Assembly (NCBI RefSeq): GCF_006065315.1
Contig: NZ_CP040749.1
Coordinates: 2,184,501-2,248,500 of the forward strand
Direction of reading: 5' to 3'
DNA length: 64,000 bases
Origin: Aureibaculum algae
GTDB taxonomy: Bacteria > Bacteroidota > Bacteroidia > Flavobacteriales > Flavobacteriaceae
The position numbers and the translations under genes are program-made. Below are positions 27,901 through 36,525 of this stretch, piece after piece. Each line of letters begins with the position of its first letter. Positions within the stretch are counted from its first letter, which is position 1. The notes below the pieces were generated by a model that did not search any database, was not told where the DNA came from, and saw only the letters and a list, made by a program, of their open reading frames with translations.

Positions 27901-27933
27901 ACCAAAAAAGAATAGTAATAAGAATGCACGCAT
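24910..27933 (-). CDS. Periplasmic-propeller sensor with Y_Y_Y and LuxR-type HTH domains (PUL regulator)
   Basis: The 1007-residue protein has a signal peptide (1-22) and then about fourteen propeller repeats (30-690; for example GFVWLTSRLGIDKYNG and GRIWIGTLYGGLNIFNP). A Y_Y_Y domain follows (about 715-775, ending LKPGDYRLQIKALN), then one membrane segment (about 790-808) and a coiled coil (815-900) with an Asn run. The C-terminus is a LuxR-like HTH (945-1000, ISDRELKLCALIRLNFSSQHIATLFGISES). It lacks kinase and receiver domains. It is divergent from the first susCD pair, the usual place of a PUL regulator, and probably binds the direct repeats at 28025-28060. Confidence 0.9.
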   Translation of the reverse strand: MRAFLLLFFFGYCYLYSFQTIAQNVMLQFQDISFEDGISDSRVGNVIQDKEGFVWLTSRLGIDKYNGQTMKSYQFLQEKQAEINTLIQSDKGNILVATTRGLYFLNTEKDKFDLWQSQDSVLNNHLDSNIHTINQLKDGKFICSSATGFVFTLSFEERDSTTTHQFLKFPNGSTENYGTALFQDKNEVVWMGTSRGDLWVYKGDGFKPTSFTKSNNKVYINDIVVDEIGEIWIGTNGNGLFQYNPDLHRIKHYMSSNSNTSQSINNNMILCLYADTKNNIWIGTDGGGLNLYSKTNNKFSYFQSDSYSKYSISDNAILDISPGQDNVIWTGTVHGGISYFKNNMTLYNIPPSKLGIDQKDKQESRILQANDGDLWLTAGRNGLRRYNPKTGKLSLFTDNPEDESDLSGSNILSLYEDDQGRIWIGTLYGGLNIFNPKTDKFLKAEDWHKPRAIFTITQDKDDYIWVGSNTGIVVYNADLKIIEKYDINANLGLTSNVITSFYKDVKDEMWIGTAAGLNVFQQGRFKSYLPIQGDSNSISGSRILSIAEDDNLSVLIGTNGYGLNRYIRSSDTFKRIGKKEGLEATFIRGILQDDEKNIWCSTNLGLSKISPDGNVMNFNTYDGITPFKNSKASYGFNGYIYTANSFGLTYFKANDLTNNHSLNPNVFFTNISLINKKGIEVIPFKNYLKNELEINQLILPADNVMLTLGFATSNYWDPKKNTYTYKLDGFHKQWQTIGNQQILTFSNLKPGDYRLQIKALNNEGIESTHIASLNITALPSFWEKPWVIRSLFLLGIAMVFGLFKWRMSFINFQKRKLELMVKRKTELVETQTKKIYKNNLDLLNAEKANQELSQRQLENELNFKTDELTNHTLREIHKNKLLSKIKNDIAKEAKQNNNNNNLKAIVNLIDDSLNLDKDWDDFYNLFQQVHPSFISNLKKNWPNISDRELKLCALIRLNFSSQHIATLFGISESSIKVARHRLRKKLEIEENQSFQDFFERLMLEVST

Positions 27934-28024
27934 TGTTAACTTAATTTATCTATATAATAATTTCAGTAAAAATAGTTTTAATTATTGAATATAAAATGCT
28001 AGAGGAATTTTTTATTTAACAAAG

Positions 28025-28103
28025 TGTAACCTAAATGTAACATGATGTAACCTAAATGTACCCCTTAAAAATGATATTTCGTATGTTATACATATTACTT
28101 TTG
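28025..28103 (+). promoter_or_regulatory. susC promoter with two 15-bp direct repeats
   Basis: TGTAACCTAAATGTA occurs at 28025-28039 and again at 28046-28060, a 21-bp period that places both on the same DNA face. The -7 element TACTTTTG lies at 28096-28103. The repeats centre near -77 and -56, suitable for an activator dimer such as the divergent LuxR-type regulator. Confidence 0.65.
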
Positions 28104-28127
28104 TTTTATAACTAAACAAATATTAAT

Positions 28128-31100
28128 ATGAAGAAAATTAAAGTTTTTATTAGCTTCCTCTTACTATTAAGCACTATAAGCTTGGTTGCACAAGAAAAGC
28201 TAATTAGCGGAACAATTACCGATGAAAATGCTGAGCCTTTGCCAGGTGTAAACATTGTCATTCAAGGTACAACTACTGGAGTACAAACTGATTTTGAAGG
28301 TAATTATACCATTAACACTAATATTGGTGATGTACTTGTTTTTACGTTTGTGGGTATGAAAACTCAAACCTATACAATAAAAGCTAGCGACGCTACAATA
28401 AACATCGTATTAGCAGAAGATGTTAGTATATTAGATGAAGTAGTGATTGTAGGTTTTGGTACAAAGAAAAAAGTTAATTTAACTGGATCAGTCTCAGTCG
28501 TTGATAGTAAAGCCTTGGCTGACCGACCTGTTACTAATGTAGCTGCGGCTTTACAAGGTGCAGTTGCAGGTATGAACTTCTCGGTAAACAATGCTGGTGG
28601 TGCACTTGATAATTCAGTGAGTTTTAATATTAGAGGTTCTGGTACCATCGGTGCGGGCTCTTCTGGTTCTCCATTAGTATTAATTGATGGTATGGAAGGT
28701 AACATGAATACCTTAAACCCACAAGATATAGAAAGTATATCTGTTTTAAAAGATGCAGCTTCATCTTCTATTTATGGTTCTAGAGCTCCTTTTGGAGTTA
28801 TACTTATTACCACTAAATCAGGGAAAGATGGTAAAATTACCGTGAATTATAACAATAACTTCAGATCTACAAGTCCAATATTACAACCTAATATGCTAGA
28901 TTCAGAATCATTTGCTACTTATTGGAATGAAGCAGCTGCTAATGCTGGACAATCTCCAAAGTTCTCAGATGATGTGATGCAAAAAATTAGAGATCATAGG
29001 GCGGGAACTTTAACTACAGAAACTGATTGGAATAGTTCTAGTAATAATTGGAACTCATACACAGGTGGTTTTGCTGATAACAATTGGTTTGATATTTTTT
29101 ATAAAGATGCAGCAGCTTCACAAGAGCATAATTTAAGTGTAAATGGTGGTACAGAAAAAGTGAACTATTACTTGTCTGCAAATTATCTAGATCAAGAAGG
29201 TCTACTTAATTATGGTAATGATCAATATGACCGTTACTCCGTAAATTCGAAAATAAGTGCGAAAATTTCTGAAAAATTAAAATTAACATATTTAAGCCGA
29301 TTGACAAGAATAGATTATGAAAGATCTTCTTATCAAAGTGGTTTATTTTTCCATAATATCGCCAGAAGATGGCCTACAGTACCGTTAAGAGATCCTAATG
29401 GCAATTATGTCTATGGTAACGAAATAGCTCATTTAGAAAATGGTAGAAACAAAGATCAGAACGATGAATTAGTACAACAATTAAATGTTCAATTTACCCC
29501 AATTAAGAATTGGAACATATATGCCAATATGAACTATAAAATTAGTAATTCATTTAATCATAATGAATTTTTACCAATTTATAGTTATGACGAAGATGGT
29601 GTCGCTTCTCCGGCAGCGTTGCAATATGTTTTATGGGCATCAGGTGGTTCAAGAATATATGAAAGTGGTTACAAGTCTAATTACTTTAGTCCTAATGTTT
29701 ACACAGACTATACTTTAACCTTAAATGAAGATCATGAATTTAAAGTAATGGCTGGTTACCAATCAGAATTAACTAAAACACGTAACTTAGGTGTTAACAG
29801 AGATGATGTAATAACTACAAGTTTACCTACTATTAATACTTCTACTGGAGATACTAGAGGTTATGGTGGTTATCAACATTGGGCTATTGAAGGTTATTTT
29901 GGTAGATTAAATTATAACTATAAAGACAAGTATTTATTAGAGGTTAATGGTAGATATGATGGTTCTTCACGCTTTTTAGATGATAAAAGATGGCAGTTTT
30001 TCCCTTCCTTTTCTGCAGGTTGGAACATTTCTAACGAGAATTTCTACAAAGACAGTAAGCTTTCTGAACACGTTAGTCTTTTAAAGCTTAGAGGATCTTA
30101 CGGTGAGTTAGGAAATCAAAATACGAATAACTGGTATCCATTTTATCCTAGTATGGGTATTGGTGTAGATAATGGTAATTGGTTAGTAAATGGTGCAAAA
30201 CCAAATACTGCATACCCTCCAGGACTTGTAAGTACTTTATTAACTTGGGAAAGAGTTACTTCTTGGAACGTAGGTTTAGACGTGAGAGCATTTAATAGCA
30301 GATTAGGTTTGGGCTTCGATGTTTATAACAGAACTACTTTTGATATGGTTGGGCCTGCCCCTGAATTACCTGGTGTTTTAGGAGCTAATCCTCCAAGTGT
30401 TAACAATACTGATATGGAATCAAAAGGTTTTGATTTAGAAATAAGTTGGAGAGATTCTTATAACGATTTCTCTTATGGTGCTAAATTCATTTTATCAGAC
30501 ACTAGGCAGTTTGTAACTTCTTATCCAAATGAAAGTGGAAATTTAAATCAATGGTATAGCGGTAGAGAATTCGGTGAGATTTGGGGATATACCACGAAAG
30601 GAATAGCTAAATCTGATGCTGAAATGAATGATTGGTTGGCACAGCATAATCAAGACAGAATGGGTTCTAACTGGGCTGCTGGTGATATGATGTACCAAAA
30701 TTTAGACGATGATCCTGCAATTAACAATGGATCTAATACATTAGACGACCATGGTGATTTATCAGTTATTGGTAATAGTACACCTAGATATAGCTATAGT
30801 ATTGATTTTGATGCTAACTATAAAGGTTTTGACTTTAGAGCATTTTTCCAAGGTGTGGCAAAGAGAGATGTAGCTGTTGGTGGTCCTTACTTTTCAGGTG
30901 CCAATTCAAATATGTGGCAATCAGCTGGTTTTACAAATCATCTAGATTATTTCAGACCTGAGGATACTACAAGTCCATTTGGACCAAATACAGATTCTTA
31001 TTATCCGAGACCACTATTTGATTCTGGTTGGAAGAATTTTGCTACCCAAACGAAATATTTACAAAATGGTGCGTATTTAAGATTAAAAAATATTCAATTG

Positions 31101-31298
31101 GGTTATACTATTCCATCTAACATCACAGAAAAAGTAAAAATTTCTAAATTAAGGTTTTACGTATCAGGTGAAAACTTAGTAACGTTTACAAAAATGAGTG
31201 ACATTTTTGATCCAGAAACTACAGGAGGCGATTGGGGTAATGGTAAAATTTATCCTTTATCCAAAGTAATTTCAGCTGGTCTTAGTTTAACTTTTTAA
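28128..31298 (+). CDS. SusC/RagA family TonB-linked outer membrane protein
   Basis: The 1056-residue protein has a signal peptide (1-21) and a CarboxypepD_reg-like domain (22-100, GTITDENAEPLPGVNIVIQGT). A plug with the SusC signature follows (NPQDIESISVLKDAASSSIYGSRAPFGVILITTKSG), then a long beta-barrel ending in SAGLSLTF. It imports oligosaccharides across the outer membrane with TonB energy. The susD partner starts 11 bp downstream. Its position beside GH16 and GH20 genes suggests import of a degraded glycan. Confidence 0.96.
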   Translation: MKKIKVFISFLLLLSTISLVAQEKLISGTITDENAEPLPGVNIVIQGTTTGVQTDFEGNYTINTNIGDVLVFTFVGMKTQTYTIKASDATINIVLAEDVSILDEVVIVGFGTKKKVNLTGSVSVVDSKALADRPVTNVAAALQGAVAGMNFSVNNAGGALDNSVSFNIRGSGTIGAGSSGSPLVLIDGMEGNMNTLNPQDIESISVLKDAASSSIYGSRAPFGVILITTKSGKDGKITVNYNNNFRSTSPILQPNMLDSESFATYWNEAAANAGQSPKFSDDVMQKIRDHRAGTLTTETDWNSSSNNWNSYTGGFADNNWFDIFYKDAAASQEHNLSVNGGTEKVNYYLSANYLDQEGLLNYGNDQYDRYSVNSKISAKISEKLKLTYLSRLTRIDYERSSYQSGLFFHNIARRWPTVPLRDPNGNYVYGNEIAHLENGRNKDQNDELVQQLNVQFTPIKNWNIYANMNYKISNSFNHNEFLPIYSYDEDGVASPAALQYVLWASGGSRIYESGYKSNYFSPNVYTDYTLTLNEDHEFKVMAGYQSELTKTRNLGVNRDDVITTSLPTINTSTGDTRGYGGYQHWAIEGYFGRLNYNYKDKYLLEVNGRYDGSSRFLDDKRWQFFPSFSAGWNISNENFYKDSKLSEHVSLLKLRGSYGELGNQNTNNWYPFYPSMGIGVDNGNWLVNGAKPNTAYPPGLVSTLLTWERVTSWNVGLDVRAFNSRLGLGFDVYNRTTFDMVGPAPELPGVLGANPPSVNNTDMESKGFDLEISWRDSYNDFSYGAKFILSDTRQFVTSYPNESGNLNQWYSGREFGEIWGYTTKGIAKSDAEMNDWLAQHNQDRMGSNWAAGDMMYQNLDDDPAINNGSNTLDDHGDLSVIGNSTPRYSYSIDFDANYKGFDFRAFFQGVAKRDVAVGGPYFSGANSNMWQSAGFTNHLDYFRPEDTTSPFGPNTDSYYPRPLFDSGWKNFATQTKYLQNGAYLRLKNIQLGYTIPSNITEKVKISKLRFYVSGENLVTFTKMSDIFDPETTGGDWGNGKIYPLSKVISAGLSLTF

Positions 31299-31309
31299 AT
31301 ATTTAAAAA

Positions 31310-33256
31310 ATGAAAAAATTATATAAACATATTTTTATTTTAAGTCTACTAGTGGTTGGTTTATCCGCTTGTAATGACGACTTTTTAGACAGGGCACCCT
31401 TGTCTGATGTAACACCCGATTTTTATTTAAAATCGGAAGCCGATTTAGCAGCGTATGCTATTTCTAATTATTCTTTCCCTTCACATGGCGGTTGGAGTGC
31501 AGGTACTTTTACATATGATAATGGTACTGACAACCAAGCTAGTACTGGTGCTAGTAATCTATGGGTTCCTGGGCAATACAGAGTGGGTACAAGTGGGGGC
31601 TCTTGGTATTTTGGGACTATCCGAAATTTAAACTATTTTTTAGATGTTGTTCTTCCAAGATATGAAGCTGGTGAAATCAGTGGAAATGAGGCAAACGTAA
31701 GGCACTATATTGGCGAGATTTACTTTCTAAGAGCTTATGAATACTTTAATAGGTTGCAAAGCGTTGGAGATTTTCCAATTATTACAACCATTTTGCCTGA
31801 TGTAAAAGAAGAGTTGATAGAAGTTTCAAAAAGAAGACCAAGAAATGAGGTTGCTCGTTTTATTTTGTCTGATTTGGACAAAGCTCTTGAAATGTTAACA
31901 AATATTGATGGGAATAAGAACAGAATAAACCCAATGGTAGCACAGCTTTTCAAATCTCGTGTTGCCTTATATGAAGGTACTTGGTTAACTTATCATAAAG
32001 GAACGGCTCATGTACCTGGTGGACCTGGGTGGCCTGGTGCAAATAAAGACTATTTATCTGGTTTTAATATTGATATTGATAGTGAGATAGATTTCTTTTT
32101 AACCGAAGCAATGAATGCCGCAGAAGTTGTTGCAAGCAATGCTCCGTTAACTCCAAGTAATGGAAATACAGAAGGAAGAGATGTTTTTGACAATCCTTAT
32201 TATGCCATGTTTGGTGATTTAGATATGTCTGGTTATTCCGAAGTGTTGATGTGGAGAGATTATGATGAAGATCTTGTTTCACATCATACAATGCACTATT
32301 TAAATAATGGTGCCAATACCGGATATACCAAAGGTTATGTAGATAGTTATTTAATGAAAAATGGCTTACCTATTTATGCAAGCGGTTCGGGTTACAATGG
32401 AGATGATTATATTGAAGATGTACTTGACGATAGAGATGACAGATTGCGTTTATTTACTAAAGAACCTGGTGATGTTATTACTTATATAAATGGAGAAACC
32501 TTTGAAGAAATACCTGGTCTGTTTGAAATTTCAGAGAATAGAGCAGTGACTGGATATTCAATTAAAAAAGGTATCTATCCTGATGCTGACATGTTAACAG
32601 GGGCAAACCCAACTGTTACTGGTGCTATAGTGTTTAGAGCTTCTGAGGCTTACCTAAACTATATTGAAGCTGATTATGTGAAGAATGGAAGTTTAGATGG
32701 AAACTCAGTAAGTTACTGGGGTCAATTAAGAGAAAGAGCGGGAATGCCAGCTGATTATAGTATTACCGTTGCTGCAACTGATTTATCTCAAGAAAACGAT
32801 TGGGCCAAATATTCTCAAGGTAGCCTAGTAGATCCTACGCTTTATAATATTAGAAGAGAGCGAAGATCTGAGTTTATTGCAGAAGGCATGCGTTTGGATG
32901 ACCTAAAAAGATGGAGATCTTTAGATCAGGTTTCTGATTATGTAATTGAAGGTTTTAAAGTTTGGGGTCCGATGAAAGAATGGTATAAAGATGACGATGG
33001 CAACTCGCAATTAAAAGCAGAACCAGACGCTAGTCCTAATGTTTCGCCACAATCAAATAGCATGTATATTAGGCCTTATCAGATTGTTCAAGCAAATAAC
33101 AATTTCTATAACGGATATAACTGGAATCCTGCTCATTATTTAAGCCCAATTGCCTTTAATCACTTCTTAATTACAAGTGAAAGCGGGGATGCTGGTAATT
33201 CTGTTATCTATCAGAACCCAGGTTGGTTAGTTGAGGCGGGTTCATCAGCACAATAA
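31310..33256 (+). CDS. SusD/RagB family glycan-binding lipoprotein
   Basis: The 648-residue protein has a lipoprotein signal (lipobox LSAC) followed by the SusD opening NDDFLDRAPLSDVTPDFYLKSEADLAAYA and helical repeats. The C-terminal family signature is RRERRSEFIAEGMRLDDLKRWR. It forms the lid of the SusC pore and binds the glycan. It is longer than most SusD proteins (about 500-600). It is followed by a clear terminator. Confidence 0.95.
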   Translation: MKKLYKHIFILSLLVVGLSACNDDFLDRAPLSDVTPDFYLKSEADLAAYAISNYSFPSHGGWSAGTFTYDNGTDNQASTGASNLWVPGQYRVGTSGGSWYFGTIRNLNYFLDVVLPRYEAGEISGNEANVRHYIGEIYFLRAYEYFNRLQSVGDFPIITTILPDVKEELIEVSKRRPRNEVARFILSDLDKALEMLTNIDGNKNRINPMVAQLFKSRVALYEGTWLTYHKGTAHVPGGPGWPGANKDYLSGFNIDIDSEIDFFLTEAMNAAEVVASNAPLTPSNGNTEGRDVFDNPYYAMFGDLDMSGYSEVLMWRDYDEDLVSHHTMHYLNNGANTGYTKGYVDSYLMKNGLPIYASGSGYNGDDYIEDVLDDRDDRLRLFTKEPGDVITYINGETFEEIPGLFEISENRAVTGYSIKKGIYPDADMLTGANPTVTGAIVFRASEAYLNYIEADYVKNGSLDGNSVSYWGQLRERAGMPADYSITVAATDLSQENDWAKYSQGSLVDPTLYNIRRERRSEFIAEGMRLDDLKRWRSLDQVSDYVIEGFKVWGPMKEWYKDDDGNSQLKAEPDASPNVSPQSNSMYIRPYQIVQANNNFYNGYNWNPAHYLSPIAFNHFLITSESGDAGNSVIYQNPGWLVEAGSSAQ

Positions 33257-33277
33257 TCATATTTATTTGAGTTAGTT

Positions 33278-33316
33278 AAATCCCGTCTTTTTGAATCAAT
33301 GGCGGGGTTTTTTTAT
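33278..33316 (+). terminator. Rho-independent terminator after susD
   Basis: The arms AATCCCG (33279-33285) and CGGGGTT (33303-33309) are followed by a run of eight T. It separates susCD from the GH genes, which therefore need their own promoters. Confidence 0.75.
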
Positions 33317-33481
33317 AAAAAATAGGTAACTCAAAACCTTTTACCTTTAAGAAAGTTCATTACCTAGTTAGCATCTATAAACAGATTGAAAAGTGTGGAT
33401 TTATATAAAACAGGTGATTGATAGTGAATAATTTTTTGGTCTTTTATTAAAATCAAATTTATAAACTTTAAAATTCAAACA

Positions 33482-33637
33482 ATGTATTTGATCCCTTTTT
33501 TAATGCTCATCGTTTATATAGCCATAGTATTTGGAATACTTTATTTAATATATACTTGGGTAACAAATTTTATTACACTTAAAGAAGAACACAATAATTT
33601 ATTGAGAGAGATTATTAGTAAGATGGATAAAAAGTAG
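33482..33637 (+). CDS. Small single-span membrane protein (51 aa)
   Basis: An uninterrupted 51-codon frame from ATG 33482 encodes a hydrophobic helix (about residues 3-28, PFLMLIVYIAIVFGILYLIY) followed by an amphipathic charged tail ending LLREIISKMDKK. The composition is that of a real small membrane protein rather than chance AT-rich sequence. Its function is unknown. It stands alone between the susD terminator and the GH16 gene. Confidence 0.55.
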   Translation: MYLIPFLMLIVYIAIVFGILYLIYTWVTNFITLKEEHNNLLREIISKMDKK

Positions 33638-33806
33638 TTAGAAAGAGATAGGAAATCTACTGGAAAGATCTATTGTAATTTTATACTTTATGAGCTTTGT
33701 GTTTTATCCTGTGCCGACTTTGCGTGACATAATCAATTCTTTATTAAGTTATTATGCAAATTTTGAGCATTGTCAAATTCGATATTTTAATATATTCAAT
33801 TAAATA

Positions 33807-34655
33807 ATGAAATCAATTACAATTAATTTATTTAAAATCACCTTAGTATCTGCAACAATTTGTATTGGACTAGCTTCATGTTCGAGCAGTAATATTGAAG
33901 ATGAAATTATAAAAGAAGAGCCTCAATTGAAATTTAAATTAATTTATGAAGATGAATTTAACGGAGATGCTTATGACACCAACTATTGGAGTAGTTATCA
34001 AACACAGAGTTGGTCGTCTGCTTGGAATCATTATGTGGTGCCTAATGATGCCTATTTGGCAGAAGTTAAGGATGGCAACTTACACCTTAGAGCGAGATGG
34101 AATTTGGATTCAAATACACCAGAAACAGGTGCTATTCAAACCAAGGATAAATTTAGTTTTAAGTACGGAAAAATGGAGGTAAAAGCCAAATTTGCAAGTG
34201 CAGGTAATGGTGGCTGGCCAGCCATTTGGCTAATGCCTCAAAATCCAGTTTATGAAGGATGGCCCAAAGGAGGCGAAATTGATGTTATGGAACGCCTCAA
34301 TACGGATGCATTCGTATATCAAGTAATGCACCAATCTGACGGTGAAAATAAACATATCTCGTCAAGTAAAACACCTCAAATATCTACTACGGAATACAAC
34401 ACATATGGCGTTGTTAAATTACCTAATAAAATTGAATTATATGTCAATGGTAAATTAACCTTGACACATGAGCCTAAAGGTGTAAATAAAGATTCTTGGC
34501 CGTTTGAGACCGATTTTTATATTATTCTTAATTATGCCTGTGCTGATCAAGGGCAATCGGGTATTAATTTCTGGCCTGGTAATGTTAATTCAACTGATAA
34601 TTTTCCATATGAAATGGCAATTGATTATGTCAAAGTATGGAAACTTGTGGAGTAG
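33807..34655 (+). CDS. GH16 family glycoside hydrolase, lipoprotein
   Basis: The 282-residue protein has a lipoprotein signal (GLASC) and a GH16 jelly-roll domain with the catalytic GEIDVME motif (nucleophile E157, D159, acid/base E162) and the preceding GGWPAIWLMP segment. GH16 covers laminarinases, agarases, porphyranases and endo-beta-galactosidases. In this locus, beside sialidase, beta-galactosidase and hexosaminidase genes, an endo-beta-galactosidase (O-glycanase-like) role on poly-LacNAc chains is the most coherent guess, but laminarinase cannot be excluded by sequence reading. GH20 follows by 34 bp. Confidence 0.9.
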   Translation: MKSITINLFKITLVSATICIGLASCSSSNIEDEIIKEEPQLKFKLIYEDEFNGDAYDTNYWSSYQTQSWSSAWNHYVVPNDAYLAEVKDGNLHLRARWNLDSNTPETGAIQTKDKFSFKYGKMEVKAKFASAGNGGWPAIWLMPQNPVYEGWPKGGEIDVMERLNTDAFVYQVMHQSDGENKHISSSKTPQISTTEYNTYGVVKLPNKIELYVNGKLTLTHEPKGVNKDSWPFETDFYIILNYACADQGQSGINFWPGNVNSTDNFPYEMAIDYVKVWKLVE

Positions 34656-34689
34656 TTGAAACAAAGGATTACGAAAAAAAATAAATACA

Positions 34690-36342
34690 ATGAAAAAGTT
34701 CTTCTACCTTATACTAGCCATTTTCCCTTTTTTGGGATACGCCCAAATTATCCCTGCACCAACTTCAATAGAACCACAACAGGGTACTTTTACCTTGGAC
34801 AATAAAACAGGTTTTAAATTAAATGGAATAGATACTTCAGATAGCATATTACTTACCGATTATTTATCTTCAATAGTTGAAGAAGAAACAAGCGTAGCAA
34901 TTTCAAGAACAGCAAATAATACTAAGAATATAGTATTTGAACTCACAAAAAATTCTATAAATGCACTTGAAACGGAGAGCTATGAACTTAATATAAACGA
35001 ATCTGAAATTCGTATTAAAGCCAATTCAAAAGCTGGACTTTTTTATGGTATGCAATCATTGTTGCAGTATATTTTTAATTATAACACGCAAACACCAATA
35101 CAATTGCCATGCGTTGCCATTACTGATAAACCCAATGTAAAATGGAGAGGCATGTTATTAGATGTGAGCCGACATTTTTATACTGTGAACACAGTTAAAG
35201 TAGTGTTAGATTTAATGGCTTTTTACAAATTAAATGTTTTTCATTGGCACTTGGCGGATAATGAAGGATGGCGTTTGGAAATAAAAAAGTATCCAAAATT
35301 AACTTCTGTAGGTGCTTGGCGGAAAGAAATTCCTGGTAGTATTTTTTATAAACCAGATTCAACATATACTAAAAAATTAGACGGTAAGCCTTACACTTAT
35401 GGCGGATTTTACACGCAAAAGCAGATAAAAGAAATTGTCAAATATGCGGCAGATAGAAATATTACAGTTATTCCTGAAATTGATGTGCCAGGGCATTCGG
35501 CGGCGGCTCTAACAGCTTATCCCGAATTTTCATGCGAAAAACATGAGCAAGAGGCTCCAAATTCTTCTTTGTGGAATGGTGTTACAGACACTGATAAAAT
35601 CAATATAAGCTATTGTGCTGGTCAAGAAAGTACTTTCTTTTTCTTGGAAAATGTATTTACAGAAGTAATGGAATTATTTCCGTCAGAATATATTCATGTA
35701 GGGGGAGATGAGGTAGATAAATCCTATTGGGCAAAGTGTAGTAATTGTCAAGCAAGAATAAAAAAAGAAGGTCTAAAAGACGAGCACGAATTGCAAAGCT
35801 ATTTTATAAAAAGAATGGCAAAATTCTTAGAAAAACATAACCGAAAACTCATTGGTTGGGATGAAATTCTTGAAGGTGGTGCACCTACAAATGCCACCAT
35901 AATGAGTTGGCGTGGGGAAAAAGGTGGGATAGCGGCTGCAAAAATGGAGAAAGAAGTTATTATGAGTCCTAATAACCGCTTGTATTTCGACATGCCCCAG
36001 ACGGATTCTAAAGACGAACCGTATGGACCAACTTACGGTATAAATACGCTAGAAACAGTGTATAATTATAACATTTATCCAAAAGAGCTTTTGCCAAAAG
36101 AAAAAGCCTATATAAAAGGGGGGCAATTTGCTATCTGGACAGAGTTTATTGCTTCCGTTGAACATTTGGAATATATGTTATTGCCACGAATGCCAGCCTT
36201 TGCAGAAAATCTATGGTCGACTCCAGAAAACAAAGATTTTAATAGTTTTATTATACGATTAAACCAAGGGCATTATAACTATTGGAAGCGTAATGGTATA
36301 AGGTTTCATACTAAGTTTTATGAGAAAGAGATTAATGAGTAA
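34690..36342 (+). CDS. GH20 beta-N-acetylhexosaminidase
   Basis: The 550-residue protein has a signal peptide (1-18), a GH20b N-terminal domain (20-145) and a TIM barrel with HWHLADNEGWR, IPEIDVPGHS and the catalytic Asp-Glu pair in HVGGDEVDKSYW (D340, E341). It releases terminal GlcNAc or GalNAc by substrate-assisted catalysis, probably in the periplasm. It is co-transcribed with the GH16 gene. Confidence 0.95.
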   Translation: MKKFFYLILAIFPFLGYAQIIPAPTSIEPQQGTFTLDNKTGFKLNGIDTSDSILLTDYLSSIVEEETSVAISRTANNTKNIVFELTKNSINALETESYELNINESEIRIKANSKAGLFYGMQSLLQYIFNYNTQTPIQLPCVAITDKPNVKWRGMLLDVSRHFYTVNTVKVVLDLMAFYKLNVFHWHLADNEGWRLEIKKYPKLTSVGAWRKEIPGSIFYKPDSTYTKKLDGKPYTYGGFYTQKQIKEIVKYAADRNITVIPEIDVPGHSAAALTAYPEFSCEKHEQEAPNSSLWNGVTDTDKINISYCAGQESTFFFLENVFTEVMELFPSEYIHVGGDEVDKSYWAKCSNCQARIKKEGLKDEHELQSYFIKRMAKFLEKHNRKLIGWDEILEGGAPTNATIMSWRGEKGGIAAAKMEKEVIMSPNNRLYFDMPQTDSKDEPYGPTYGINTLETVYNYNIYPKELLPKEKAYIKGGQFAIWTEFIASVEHLEYMLLPRMPAFAENLWSTPENKDFNSFIIRLNQGHYNYWKRNGIRFHTKFYEKEINE

Positions 36343-36470
36343 ATTAGGCTAAAGTAGGCCATTTAATAAGTATTTATAACGATAAGGACATTATTCAAAT
36401 ATCAAAAATGAAGTTAAATTTATTGTACATTTAAAAATTGAACTCAAATATTTGAGATATTATTTCAATA

Positions 36471-36486
36471 TGTAATACATAATACA
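36471..36486. promoter_or_regulatory. Predicted NanR-type operator, site 1 (transporter promoter)
   Basis: TGTAATACATAATACA differs at one base from the site before the epimerase operon (49506). The surrounding 27-nt blocks 36462-36488 and 49497-49523 match at 26 positions. It lies about 40 bp before the transporter start. Confidence 0.65.
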
Positions 36487-36525
36487 AATTATTGATTATC
36501 TTCGTCAGACATTAACTTGCACATT

